Assembly: GCA_045629205.1 (NCBI GenBank)
Contig: JAZQQT010000169.1
Span: forward strand, 1-19,940
Direction of reading: 5' to 3'
Source of the DNA: JAZQLP01 sp045629205
GTDB taxonomy: Bacteria > Bacillota > Clostridia > Oscillospirales > UBA644
DNA: 19,940 bases
A program made the translations under genes and the position numbers. Below, piece after piece: positions 1 to 7,019 of this stretch. Every line of letters begins with the position of its first letter. Position 1 is the first letter of the stretch. The notes under the pieces are model-generated. The model saw only the letters and a list, made by a program, of their open reading frames with translations. It was not told the origin of the DNA and made no database searches.

Positions 1-13
1 AACGGATATCATT

Positions 14-56
14 GTAAAAAAACTCTTTTGTCCGGTAAACAAAAGAGTTTTTTTAC
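14..56 (-). terminator. Rho-independent terminator of tRNA-Ser, probably bidirectional
   Basis: A perfect 17-bp inverted repeat (14-30 pairs with 40-56) encloses a 9-base loop. Each arm carries a run of seven A or T, so on the minus strand the hairpin ends in a U-rich 3' arm just after the tRNA. The symmetry means it could also stop plus-strand transcription arriving from upstream of the window. It begins two bases beyond the encoded CCA of the tRNA. Confidence 0.88.
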
Positions 57-57
57 C

Positions 58-148
58 TGGCGGAGAAGGAGAGATTCGAACTCTCGCGCCGGTTTCCCGA
101 CCTACACCCTTAGCAGGGGCGCCTCTTCACCAGCTTGAGTACTTCTCC
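58..148 (-). tRNA. tRNA-Ser(GCU)
   Basis: Reads serine codons AGC and AGU. On the minus strand the sequence folds as a class II cloverleaf. The 7-bp acceptor stem is GGAGAAG with CTTCTCC, the D-stem is CTC/GAG, and the anticodon stem is CGCCC/GGGTG with loop CTGCTAA, putting anticodon GCT at 112-114. A long variable arm (GTCGG-GAAA-CCGGC) marks the serine type, and the T-arm is GAGAG-TTCGAAT-CTCTC. The discriminator is G and the CCA end is encoded (58-60). It has its own consensus promoter upstream and a strong hairpin terminator downstream, so it is transcribed as a single-gene unit. Confidence 0.97.
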
Positions 149-168
149 GTATCTGGTGACTGCTTCAT

Positions 169-197
169 ATTATACAGGGTAAAAAGCGACTTGTCAA
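169..197 (-). promoter_or_regulatory. Sigma-A promoter of tRNA-Ser
   Basis: On the minus strand there is a perfect TTGACA (-35, at 192-197), a 17-base spacer and a perfect TATAAT (-10, at 169-174). Transcription would start about 14 bases before the mature tRNA 5' end at 148. A full-consensus promoter fits a stable RNA gene. Confidence 0.9.
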
Positions 198-268
198 GGG
201 TATAAGGGCAACATTTTGCAAACTTTGTGCGTTAATGGTTGATTTGATTGCTTTTTTGCTCTCTTTAC

Positions 269-297
269 TTGCTAACGCTTTTGTTTTGTGATATACT
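269..297 (+). promoter_or_regulatory. Sigma-A promoter of the trmL gene
   Basis: TTGCTA (-35, 269-274), a 17-base spacer and TATACT (-10, 292-297). The predicted start is near 304, giving a leader of about 28 bases before the ATG at 332. This supports the 332 start over an upstream in-frame ATG at 248, which lies before the promoter. Confidence 0.7.
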
Positions 298-331
298 TTA
301 TCTGAATAAATATATTATGCAGATGGTAGTT

Positions 332-826
332 ATGAAATTCAATATAGTTCTTGTAGAGCCCGAAATACCGCAAAATACTGGTAATATCGCACGGACTTGT
401 GCCTGTACCGGCGCGGCTCTCCACATAGTAAAACCGATAGGATTTAAACTTGAAGACAAATATTTAAAACGAGCCGGACTTGATTACTGGTCGAAGCTGG
501 ATCTGACCGTTCATGAATCGCTTGACGATTTTCTTGCTTTTTCGCAGGGTAAACCCATGGTGTTTGCCACATCCAAAGGCGCGAAAGATCATACGCAGAT
601 TGATTATCCCGACGGTTGTTTTATTCTTTTCGGTAAAGAAACGTTCGGGCTTCCCGAAAGACTTCTTGCGACTGATTATGACAGGTGTGTCCGTATTCCT
701 ATGAAAAGCGAAGTAAGATGTCTTAATTTGTCGAATTCGGTCGCGATTATACTGTATGAAGCATTTCGCCAGAACGGATTTGACGGATTGAGCAGTGACG
801 GTATGCTTACCGGAAGAAAAGACTGA
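332..826 (+). CDS. trmL: tRNA (cytidine/uridine-34 2'-O)-methyltransferase, TrmL type
   Basis: A SPOUT-family methyltransferase that in characterised members 2'-O-methylates the wobble base (C34 or cmnm5U34) of tRNA-Leu using S-adenosylmethionine. The 164-residue product matches the usual 155-165. It opens with MKFNIVLVEPEIPQNTGNIAR, typical of the family. The SAM-binding knot is visible as GKETFGLPE (residues 101-109) and the stretch from RIPM through NLSNSVAIILYEA (121-143). The start at 332 is chosen because homologues begin this way and the promoter sits just upstream. The ribosome binding site is weak, and an in-frame ATG at 317 is possible but adds five unusual residues. The CPBP gene follows after 10 bases, so the two are probably co-transcribed. 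Confidence 0.93.
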   Translation: MKFNIVLVEPEIPQNTGNIARTCACTGAALHIVKPIGFKLEDKYLKRAGLDYWSKLDLTVHESLDDFLAFSQGKPMVFATSKGAKDHTQIDYPDGCFILFGKETFGLPERLLATDYDRCVRIPMKSEVRCLNLSNSVAIILYEAFRQNGFDGLSSDGMLTGRKD

Positions 827-836
827 AAGGCAGAAA

Positions 837-1913
837 ATGAAAGAAAAAATAGTTACTTTTGAAGCGCAGAACCGAAAAGAATACGTCAATACTGTTTTTA
901 CCGGCGTTTTTGTCGCGGGGCTGCTGATAACCGTGAGTTATGCGCTTACATATTTTATTTATATAAAAACATTCGGTCTGCTTGCGGATACCGGATTTGA
1001 GTTTTACCTCAAAACATTCGGCGGCGTTCTTCTTGCATCGCTTTCCACGGCGATTCCGATGTTTATTTACGGTTTGTGTGTGGATAATCCTCCGCAAAAA
1101 ATTTTCAAACAGAAGCCGATTACTTCCGTTTTTACCTGCGTTCGGCTCGGTGCATCTTTTTTTGTTCTGACAGTTACGGCAGCGATTGTTCTTCTCGGTC
1201 TTTCTCTTCTTCTTATCGATTATATGAAATCCGTCGGATATGAGTTTATTTATTCATATTTGATAGACCTGTCAAACACCGGCGAAACTGTCGGACAAAA
1301 GATTTTTTATGTTGTTGTCAGATCGGTAATCCCCGCAGTGATGTGCGAGGCGTTTTTTCGGGCTCCGGTTATGAACAGAGTTATAAAGGATAATTATTTC
1401 CTTGCCGTATTTGTTCCCGCGCTGATTTTTTCGACGTATCATACTACTTTTGAGGAATTTGCCGTTTCGTTTGCAATGGGACTCGGATTCGGATGGCTGT
1501 ATCTTCTGACCCGTTCTCTTAAGGCCACAACGGCCGTTCATTGTCTTGTAAACATCGTTATTTATACTTTATATACGGTGTTCGGGCAGGATCTTGCCGA
1601 TATTCTTCTTCTGCCGTATATTTTCCTGCCGTGTCTGGTTGTCTTTGTCATTGAACTTATGGGCATTATAATCGGAGGTTACACGCCGAAACACGGTGAG
1701 GAAGATAAACCGTTTAATATTCAGGAAATTCTGCGCGCGATGTTTCTTAACTTCGGTCTTTATGCGACTGTTTTTGTGATTCTGTTTCAGTTCGGAACAT
1801 GGCGGCTGAGAAATCCGAACATAAAAGTTCCCGAACCTGCTCATAAAGATGAGGCTGCGAAAACAGAAGAAGCAGACCTTGACGGCCTGCTTCGGGAAAA
1901 TATCCGATTATAG
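837..1913 (+). CDS. CPBP-family (CAAX protease/bacteriocin-processing-like) integral membrane protein
   Basis: A multi-pass membrane protein of 358 residues with the three signatures of CPBP intramembrane metalloproteases (Rce1-like). Motif 1 is CEAFFR at 170-175, motif 2 is FSTYH at 198-202, and motif 3 is HCLVN at 235-239. The first Glu of the usual EExxxR is Cys170 here; Glu171, Arg175, His202, His235 and Asn239 are kept. Hydrophobic segments lie around 21-43, 60-82, 101-128, 155-170, 188-201, 208-226, 232-249, 256-282 and 302-320, and the last ~30 residues are a charged tail. The start at 837 follows AAAGG with good spacing; an in-frame ATG at 795 lies inside trmL. Substrate and role are unknown. 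The Cys substitution makes catalytic activity uncertain. The 3' end overlaps the convergent gene by 6 bases. Confidence 0.85.
   Translation: MKEKIVTFEAQNRKEYVNTVFTGVFVAGLLITVSYALTYFIYIKTFGLLADTGFEFYLKTFGGVLLASLSTAIPMFIYGLCVDNPPQKIFKQKPITSVFTCVRLGASFFVLTVTAAIVLLGLSLLLIDYMKSVGYEFIYSYLIDLSNTGETVGQKIFYVVVRSVIPAVMCEAFFRAPVMNRVIKDNYFLAVFVPALIFSTYHTTFEEFAVSFAMGLGFGWLYLLTRSLKATTAVHCLVNIVIYTLYTVFGQDLADILLLPYIFLPCLVVFVIELMGIIIGGYTPKHGEEDKPFNIQEILRAMFLNFGLYATVFVILFQFGTWRLRNPNIKVPEPAHKDEAAKTEEADLDGLLRENIRL
1861..1893 (-). terminator. Candidate terminator of the CE15-like gene, lying inside the CPBP coding region
   Basis: A 10-bp stem (1869-1878 with 1884-1893) has a 5-base loop. In minus-strand RNA all ten pairs form, one as G-U, while the plus-strand RNA has an A-C mismatch at that position. 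The minus-strand tail reads TTCTGTTTTC, moderately U-rich, whereas the plus-strand tail is not. This points to minus-strand function, about 15 bases after the stop of the CE15-like gene. Confidence 0.45.
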
Positions 1914-2996
1914 ATTGTGTTTGTTTCTGTATCTGAAATATCTCTGCCAATCGGCTCTGCTGAGATAATGAGTTCCGGTTCTCAGATGATAACCGATTAT
2001 TCCGTCATGCATTTCTTCTTCGGGAACCGGTAATCTGTCGGGAGAAACGAAGCCTTTGCCGGTAAGCGCGGTGTAAGCGGGAGCAGCCGCTTCGCAGGAA
2101 AGATATTCGGACATGGGATCCGCCCATTCGTCATTCAGTGCTGATGCAACATAAATATTCTTCGGGGCGCAGAGGGCAAGCAGATAATGCTGGTCATATG
2201 ATAAATCGTGATGTTCGTCAGTGTCTTTGTAGAAATTGCCGCAGAACCACCATGTAAAGCGTTTGATAACACCTTTTACTTCACCGACTTTGTCGCGGTA
2301 AATGGCGGCGCCGGAACATCCGGAGTCGTTTGAAACGGCAAGAGAGAATCTCGGATCATTCGCCATACACCAGAGAGCGGTTTTTCCGAGACGGGAGTGC
2401 CCGATTACGGCTACGCGGTTTCCGTCGATTTTGCTGAGTGTCAGCAGCCAGTCGAGAATTCGGCTTGCGGCCCATGCCCAAAGAGACAGAGTGCCGTATC
2501 CGGTGTTTTCGTCACGTTCGAAAACGGGATAAATACCGTTTTGCGCGGGACTGTCGTCGGTAACGGCATTATAATACATATTTACCATTCCGTATCCGTT
2601 GTCGATAATTTCTTCCATCGGAAGATTCACGTTCGGGATTTCCTTGCAGAAGCTGATAAGCAAAAACATCGGAATCTTATCAACATTTACGGGCGTTATC
2701 ATATCAAAGTCAAAAGAATAGGTTCCCTTGGGGCCGTTAACGGTCATTCTGCATTTTTCGAGAAGGGCTTTGCCTGCACATTCTTCTTCTGACGAAACGA
2801 CTTCAACGGAGCAGGGGCACTTTGGGGGAAGATATCCGTATTCTTTTTCGGCAAGAATCTTATGCAGTTCGATTCTGCGATCTGCCCAGTAGGCGGCAAA
2901 ATCACCGTGATATTTTTCTTTGAGGACCGATTCATCGATCAGATCGGGAAGTTTTCTTTCGTCAATCAGGTTTTTCAGATTAAGTTTTTCAGACAT
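1908..2996 (-). CDS. CE15-like alpha/beta hydrolase (putative glucuronoyl esterase-type)
   Basis: A 362-residue alpha/beta hydrolase resembling bacterial carbohydrate esterase family 15, whose characterised members split ester links between glucuronic acid on xylan and lignin alcohols. The nucleophile elbow is GHSRLGK (199-205, Ser201), the CE15 form G-x-S-R-x-G-K. The conserved SNDSGCSGAA block is at 222-231. ASALNDEWADP (284-294) carries the likely acid, and H337 or H343 in the YHLRTGTHYL stretch the likely histidine. There is no signal peptide: the N-terminus is charged, suggesting a cytoplasmic enzyme acting on imported oligosaccharides or another ester (inference). The start is backed by GGAG seven bases upstream of ATG. 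It is divergent from the HD gene with only 38 bases between them. The exact substrate is not known; deacetylation is an alternative. Confidence 0.8.
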   Translation of the reverse strand: MSEKLNLKNLIDERKLPDLIDESVLKEKYHGDFAAYWADRRIELHKILAEKEYGYLPPKCPCSVEVVSSEEECAGKALLEKCRMTVNGPKGTYSFDFDMITPVNVDKIPMFLLISFCKEIPNVNLPMEEIIDNGYGMVNMYYNAVTDDSPAQNGIYPVFERDENTGYGTLSLWAWAASRILDWLLTLSKIDGNRVAVIGHSRLGKTALWCMANDPRFSLAVSNDSGCSGAAIYRDKVGEVKGVIKRFTWWFCGNFYKDTDEHHDLSYDQHYLLALCAPKNIYVASALNDEWADPMSEYLSCEAAAPAYTALTGKGFVSPDRLPVPEEEMHDGIIGYHLRTGTHYLSRADWQRYFRYRNKHNL

Positions 2997-3034
2997 TTTA
3001 TGTCTCCTTTTTTAATATATCATATGAGGTTTTT

Positions 3035-4753
3035 ATGGAAAACAGTATGGCTTCGGATTTTCGCAAAAGTATCAATGACGTTGTGGATTATTATCTGAAT
3101 AATTACAAACCGATATGCGGTCGCGACAAGGTTATTCACGACCCGATATGGGGTTCTGTTGTTTATTATAAATGGGAAATGCAGATTATCGACACACCGC
3201 TTTTTCAGAGATTGCGGGATATTCATCAACTCGGAATGGCGGAGTATACATATCCTGCCGCAAGACATTCGAGATATGAACATTCGCTCGGCACAGTTGC
3301 CATTGCGTTCAAAATGATTGAGAGGCTTAAAGAGAGATTTTCTTCCGAATCTGATTCCGGAAACGAGGTGCCCATTACGCAGAACGATGTTTTTGCCGTC
3401 AGATTTGCGGCTCTTCTGCATGATATCGGTCACTGTCTGTATTCGCATCTTTCAGAACAGATTTATGCGTCAATGCCCGAATTTGAGGCTGTTTATAAAG
3501 ATGTGGTTGAAAGCACGGAACAAAAGATTTCCCCGAAACCGCACGAAATTTTTTCGTATCTGATCATTTCATCCGACAGATTCTGTGATTTCTTTTTTGA
3601 CAGTATAGATTATCCGAACAAGGGGGACATGGAAAACTGCCGAATACTGCTTAAAAAAATAGCAAATACCGTTATCGGTATAAAAAACGATTACTTTGTC
3701 AACGGGGGAACCGTTCGCAAATCATATCTTACGGAAATATTAAACAGTGATTTTGATGCCGATAAACTCGATTATACCCAAAGAGACAGCCATACGGCGG
3801 GAATTGCTCTCACATATGGAGTGGAACGGTTTTTGATGAAAATCGTGATTCACCGTGAGGAAACCGATGATTATACGGAATACAAGCTCGCCGTTCCGGA
3901 AGATGCGCAGTCGACAATCGAAGAACTTATTTTTAACAGAAACCTGCTTTACGTCAATATATATCGGCATCAGAAAATACTTGCAACCGAAGATGTGATG
4001 CGTGACGCAATAGCCGGTATGGTAAATACCGGAATCATATCTCATCCCTGCGACTTTCTGTATCTTTCGGATAAGGATATTTACGCAGATTGCGATTCAA
4101 ACGAAATACCGTGGGAAAAAGAGGGATCAGAAAAGACTTTCAGGTCTGTTCTTGATAAAATAGACGGCAGAAATCTGCCGAAACGATGTCTTGTGCTTGA
4201 TCGGGGAGATTTTATTTCGACCGACGAAAATTTTGCGGAAAAAATTGACAGATCTGTTGAAGAGATTAAACGCGCCGATTCTGTTCGGGCAAGAGAAATA
4301 CTTAATGATTTCGGCAGAGAATACGAAGCAAGTCTGTTTAATTCCGTTGTGGCTGGAAACGTCAACAGACTGAGAGATGCAATGGGATTGAGCAGCTATG
4401 CCGCATATACAAAAGTCCGTAACGAATGGCTTGAAATACTGTGTGAAAAATATAAAGAAAACGGAAAATCATTTGACGATATAGATTTTCTTGATCTGAA
4501 CTTTGTTATCCCGAAGCTGTCCGGCAACAAACTCGGTTTATGTGTTGTTACAAACAATGATGAGATCGTGGATAACGACAACTTCAGATATATAAGGAAC
4601 TGGGCAAATTCATTTTTCGCAGATAAATGGCGAGGCTATTTTTACGTAAGTGATTCCGTTGACCGCAAACTTGCCGCCGATGCCGCAAGGGAACTTGTGT
4701 GCAGAAAAATGAATATGATATCAACCTTTGATATCGGAAAAATAATATGCTAA
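3035..4753 (+). CDS. HD-domain phosphohydrolase (SAMHD1/dGTPase-like superfamily)
   Basis: A 572-residue soluble protein of the HD superfamily. The metal-binding set is visible as RHSRYEHSLG (His83), LLHDIGH (His129-Asp130) and DADKLDYTQRD (241-251, with the distal Asp). The DxDxxDYxxRD arrangement and the order of motifs match the dNTP triphosphohydrolase/SAMHD1-like branch, but nucleotide specificity cannot be read from the sequence. The C-terminal half (roughly 290-572) has no motif I recognise. GAGGT lies only four bases before the ATG; a second in-frame ATG at 3047 gives wider spacing and is possible. It is divergent from the CE15-like gene, and its 3' end overlaps the DUF3810 gene tail-to-tail by 33 bases. 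dNTP-pool control or phage defence are possible roles but not supported by context here. Confidence 0.85.
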   Translation: MENSMASDFRKSINDVVDYYLNNYKPICGRDKVIHDPIWGSVVYYKWEMQIIDTPLFQRLRDIHQLGMAEYTYPAARHSRYEHSLGTVAIAFKMIERLKERFSSESDSGNEVPITQNDVFAVRFAALLHDIGHCLYSHLSEQIYASMPEFEAVYKDVVESTEQKISPKPHEIFSYLIISSDRFCDFFFDSIDYPNKGDMENCRILLKKIANTVIGIKNDYFVNGGTVRKSYLTEILNSDFDADKLDYTQRDSHTAGIALTYGVERFLMKIVIHREETDDYTEYKLAVPEDAQSTIEELIFNRNLLYVNIYRHQKILATEDVMRDAIAGMVNTGIISHPCDFLYLSDKDIYADCDSNEIPWEKEGSEKTFRSVLDKIDGRNLPKRCLVLDRGDFISTDENFAEKIDRSVEEIKRADSVRAREILNDFGREYEASLFNSVVAGNVNRLRDAMGLSSYAAYTKVRNEWLEILCEKYKENGKSFDDIDFLDLNFVIPKLSGNKLGLCVVTNNDEIVDNDNFRYIRNWANSFFADKWRGYFYVSDSVDRKLAADAARELVCRKMNMISTFDIGKIIC

Positions 4754-5848
4754 AAGAAGAGTAGTTACTTCATCGTAGCTTTTTGTTCCGCTTTCCTGTC
4801 CGTTAAATTTAAGATAGGCATCATTTACGGAATCCGATATGTCGGCGACTGCACCCTCGTATCTGTCCCAGTAATCCGAAAGCGTATTCAAATCATTTAT
4901 GACGGATTCCGGCAGAGAGGCGCGGATATCTTTCCATGCTTCCGGATCTTCTTTTACAAGCTGATTGGATAAGTAAATATAAGCGTTAAACCACCCCGAA
5001 TAATTAAGTTCGGGGTTTTTGCTTTCTTTGCATGCCAGAAATGCGATGAAGTTTGCTTCATTTTCACGCATATATCCCTGCAAATGCGCCATTTCGTGAC
5101 AGAGTGTAAACGGAATCGTATAGTTCGGAACGTTTTTGTTGATATTTGCTTCCATCGTAAACGGATAAAATACTCCGGTTATATTGCCGTATGACATAAG
5201 CTCCGACGAAAAAATCTGCTTGCCCTTTATATATTTACCGGATAGCGTTGAATATTTTTCAGACAGGAGTCTGTATGCTTCGGAAGCTTCTTTGCACATA
5301 TCGTCGAAAGTGAATTTTTCAAAATCATGTCCGTTTGATGCGGCTTCCGTTAATTCGCCGGCAAAATAGCGGCATGCCTCGGTGAGCTGTTCCGAAGAAT
5401 AACTGTTGACAGTTATTTTTTCGTTGACTGCAAAAGCATTACGGTGATAGTTTATGCCGAAAAGAAATACATAAAAGAAAAGAACAACGGAAGCAATGCA
5501 AATCATATTGATTGCAAATGTTATCAGTCTCGCGATGCGGTGAGGTTTTTTTATTATTCCGACTAAGAAAACAATAAGCCAAACGAGGACGAAAACAATA
5601 AAAAGCGCTATGAGAAGTTCTCCGAGTGAAAAAGGAATTCCGGATGTAAGGTTATGAAGAGGAACGGAAAAAACAGGATAGAATTTCATTGCATACCCTT
5701 CTGCAAAGTCGGGATTATTTTTTGCGTTAAACAAAAAAAACATCGCAATCAGTGCAGGCAAAACGAGCAGTAAGCGTTTCGGAGCCACTACTTCCCAGAA
5801 TGATTTTTCAGGCTTTTGTTCCTGCTGTCCGACTTTTTCTTCATCCAT
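4721..5848 (-). CDS. DUF3810 family membrane protein with an HEMAH motif
   Basis: A 375-residue protein with three predicted transmembrane helices near the N-terminus (about 24-41, 73-98 and 107-131), followed by a large domain of about 240 residues. That domain contains HEMAH (251-255) in LCHEMAHLQGYMRENEANF. The HExxH form plus a downstream Glu (262 or 264) is typical of gluzincin-type zinc peptidases. The family is recognised from the GINYHR stretch (131-136) after the third helix and the HEMAHLQG block. No member has a defined substrate that I know of. The start is firm: AAAGGAG lies seven bases before the ATG and a near-perfect promoter lies upstream. It is transcribed alone. Its 3' end overlaps the HD gene by 33 bases. 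Confidence 0.85.
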   Translation of the reverse strand: MDEEKVGQQEQKPEKSFWEVVAPKRLLLVLPALIAMFFLFNAKNNPDFAEGYAMKFYPVFSVPLHNLTSGIPFSLGELLIALFIVFVLVWLIVFLVGIIKKPHRIARLITFAINMICIASVVLFFYVFLFGINYHRNAFAVNEKITVNSYSSEQLTEACRYFAGELTEAASNGHDFEKFTFDDMCKEASEAYRLLSEKYSTLSGKYIKGKQIFSSELMSYGNITGVFYPFTMEANINKNVPNYTIPFTLCHEMAHLQGYMRENEANFIAFLACKESKNPELNYSGWFNAYIYLSNQLVKEDPEAWKDIRASLPESVINDLNTLSDYWDRYEGAVADISDSVNDAYLKFNGQESGTKSYDEVTTLLLAYYFSDIKG

Positions 5849-5890
5849 GGCGTTACTCCTTTCTGCAATTATATGAAAATATACAACTGA

Positions 5891-5919
5891 ATTATAATTG
5901 CAATACGTTAAAAAGTCAA
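5891..5919 (-). promoter_or_regulatory. Sigma-A promoter of the DUF3810 gene
   Basis: Minus-strand TTGACT (-35, 5914-5919), a 17-base spacer and TATAAT (-10, 5891-5896). The predicted start is near 5884, about 36 bases before the ATG at 5848. It lies downstream of the arginine operon terminator, so this gene is independent of that operon. Confidence 0.85.
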
Positions 5920-5962
5920 GCGCATATATATACCGAAAAGACTCGTTCAGCTTTGAAACAGT

Positions 5963-5992
5963 ATAAAAAAGAGCCCTTGTTACAGGCTCTTT
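5963..5992 (-). terminator. Rho-independent terminator of the arginine operon
   Basis: On the minus strand AAAGAGCC (5985-5992) and GGCTCTTT (5968-5975) form an 8-bp stem with a 9-base loop, followed by a run of Ts. It sits about 20 bases after the argF stop and closes the seven-gene operon. Confidence 0.88.
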
Positions 5993-6010
5993 GCAAAAGA
6001 TTTTACAGTA

Positions 6011-7009
6011 TTAAAGAAGATTATCACAGAGTGAAACTGCCATAACTGCCTTAATGGTATGCAGACGATTTTCTGCTTCCTCAAACACTATTGACGCAGG
6101 GCTTTCGAAAACCTCATCGGTTACTTCCAGGCTTTCAAGCCCGAATTTTTCGTATATGTTTTTGCCGATGACGGTGTTCAGATCGTGAAAAGAGGGGAGA
6201 CAGTGCATGAATTTTGCCTGCGGACCTGCCTTTTTCATTATGTCTGCCGTTACGGAATAAGGAAGAAGATCGTTGATTCTTTCCGCCCATATTTCGTCAG
6301 GCTCACCCATGGATACCCAAACGTCGGTGTATATCACGTCGGCATTTTTAACGGCAACATCCGGATTTGTTTCGAATTTCAGCGTTGCGCCGGTTTGAGA
6401 AGCGATTTCTTTACATGTTCCGATAAGTGTCTTATCCGGGAAGTATTTTTCGGGAGCGCAGCAAACGAAATTCATCCCCATTTTTGCGCAGCCGACCATA
6501 AGTGAATTGCCCATATTGTAGCGGGCATCACCCATATATACGAAATTGATCCCTTTAAGTTTTCCGAAAAACTCTTTTACGGTAAGGAAATCCGCCAGAA
6601 TCTGTGTGGGATGAAATTCGTTGGTGAGTCCGTTCCAAACCGGGACATTTGAATATTCGGCAAGCGCCTCGACTCTTTCCTGCCCGAATCCGCGGTATTC
6701 GATACCGTCGAACATTGAGGCGAGAACACGGGCAGTGTCGGCAATTGATTCTTTTTTGCCCAACTGCGAGCTTGTTGGATCGAGATATGTCGCATTCATT
6801 CCGAGGTCGTATGCCGCGACTTCAAACGCGCATCTTGTGCGGGTGCTTGTTTTTTCGAAAATCAGTGCGACATTTTTGCCTTCGCAGTATCTGTGGGAAA
6901 TACCGGCTTTCTTTTTTGCCTTAAGGTCTGCGGCAAGATTTATGTAGTATTCTATTTCTTCAGGTGTAAAATCAAGTAGTTTAAGAAAATCTTTTCCTTT
7001 GAGATTCAT
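6011..7009 (-). CDS. argF: Ornithine carbamoyltransferase
   Basis: Joins carbamoyl phosphate and ornithine to give citrulline. The 332-residue product shows the carbamoyl phosphate loop STRTRCAFE (55-63), FHPTQ (132-136), the DVWVSMGEP loop (229-237) and the ornithine-binding HCLPSFHD (269-276, more often HCLPAFHD). The start at 7009 is preferred over the ATG at 7030, because the latter lies inside argD, while AGAGGA stands five bases before 7009 and homologues begin here. It is the last gene of the arginine operon, 10 bases after argD and just before the terminator. The operon setting supports a biosynthetic rather than a catabolic role; no arcA or arcC is present. Confidence 0.97.
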   Translation of the reverse strand: MNLKGKDFLKLLDFTPEEIEYYINLAADLKAKKKAGISHRYCEGKNVALIFEKTSTRTRCAFEVAAYDLGMNATYLDPTSSQLGKKESIADTARVLASMFDGIEYRGFGQERVEALAEYSNVPVWNGLTNEFHPTQILADFLTVKEFFGKLKGINFVYMGDARYNMGNSLMVGCAKMGMNFVCCAPEKYFPDKTLIGTCKEIASQTGATLKFETNPDVAVKNADVIYTDVWVSMGEPDEIWAERINDLLPYSVTADIMKKAGPQAKFMHCLPSFHDLNTVIGKNIYEKFGLESLEVTDEVFESPASIVFEEAENRLHTIKAVMAVSLCDNLL

Positions 7010-7019
7010 ATTGTTCCTC

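Noticed and set aside
58..826. Functional link between tRNA-Ser(GCU) and the adjacent TrmL
   Set aside because: TrmL is known to act on tRNA-Leu, the two genes are divergent with separate promoters, and proximity alone does not support a link.
464..889. Open frame of 141 codons on the minus strand opposite trmL
   Set aside because: It has low-complexity composition and no start signal, and lies antisense to a clearly recognised gene.
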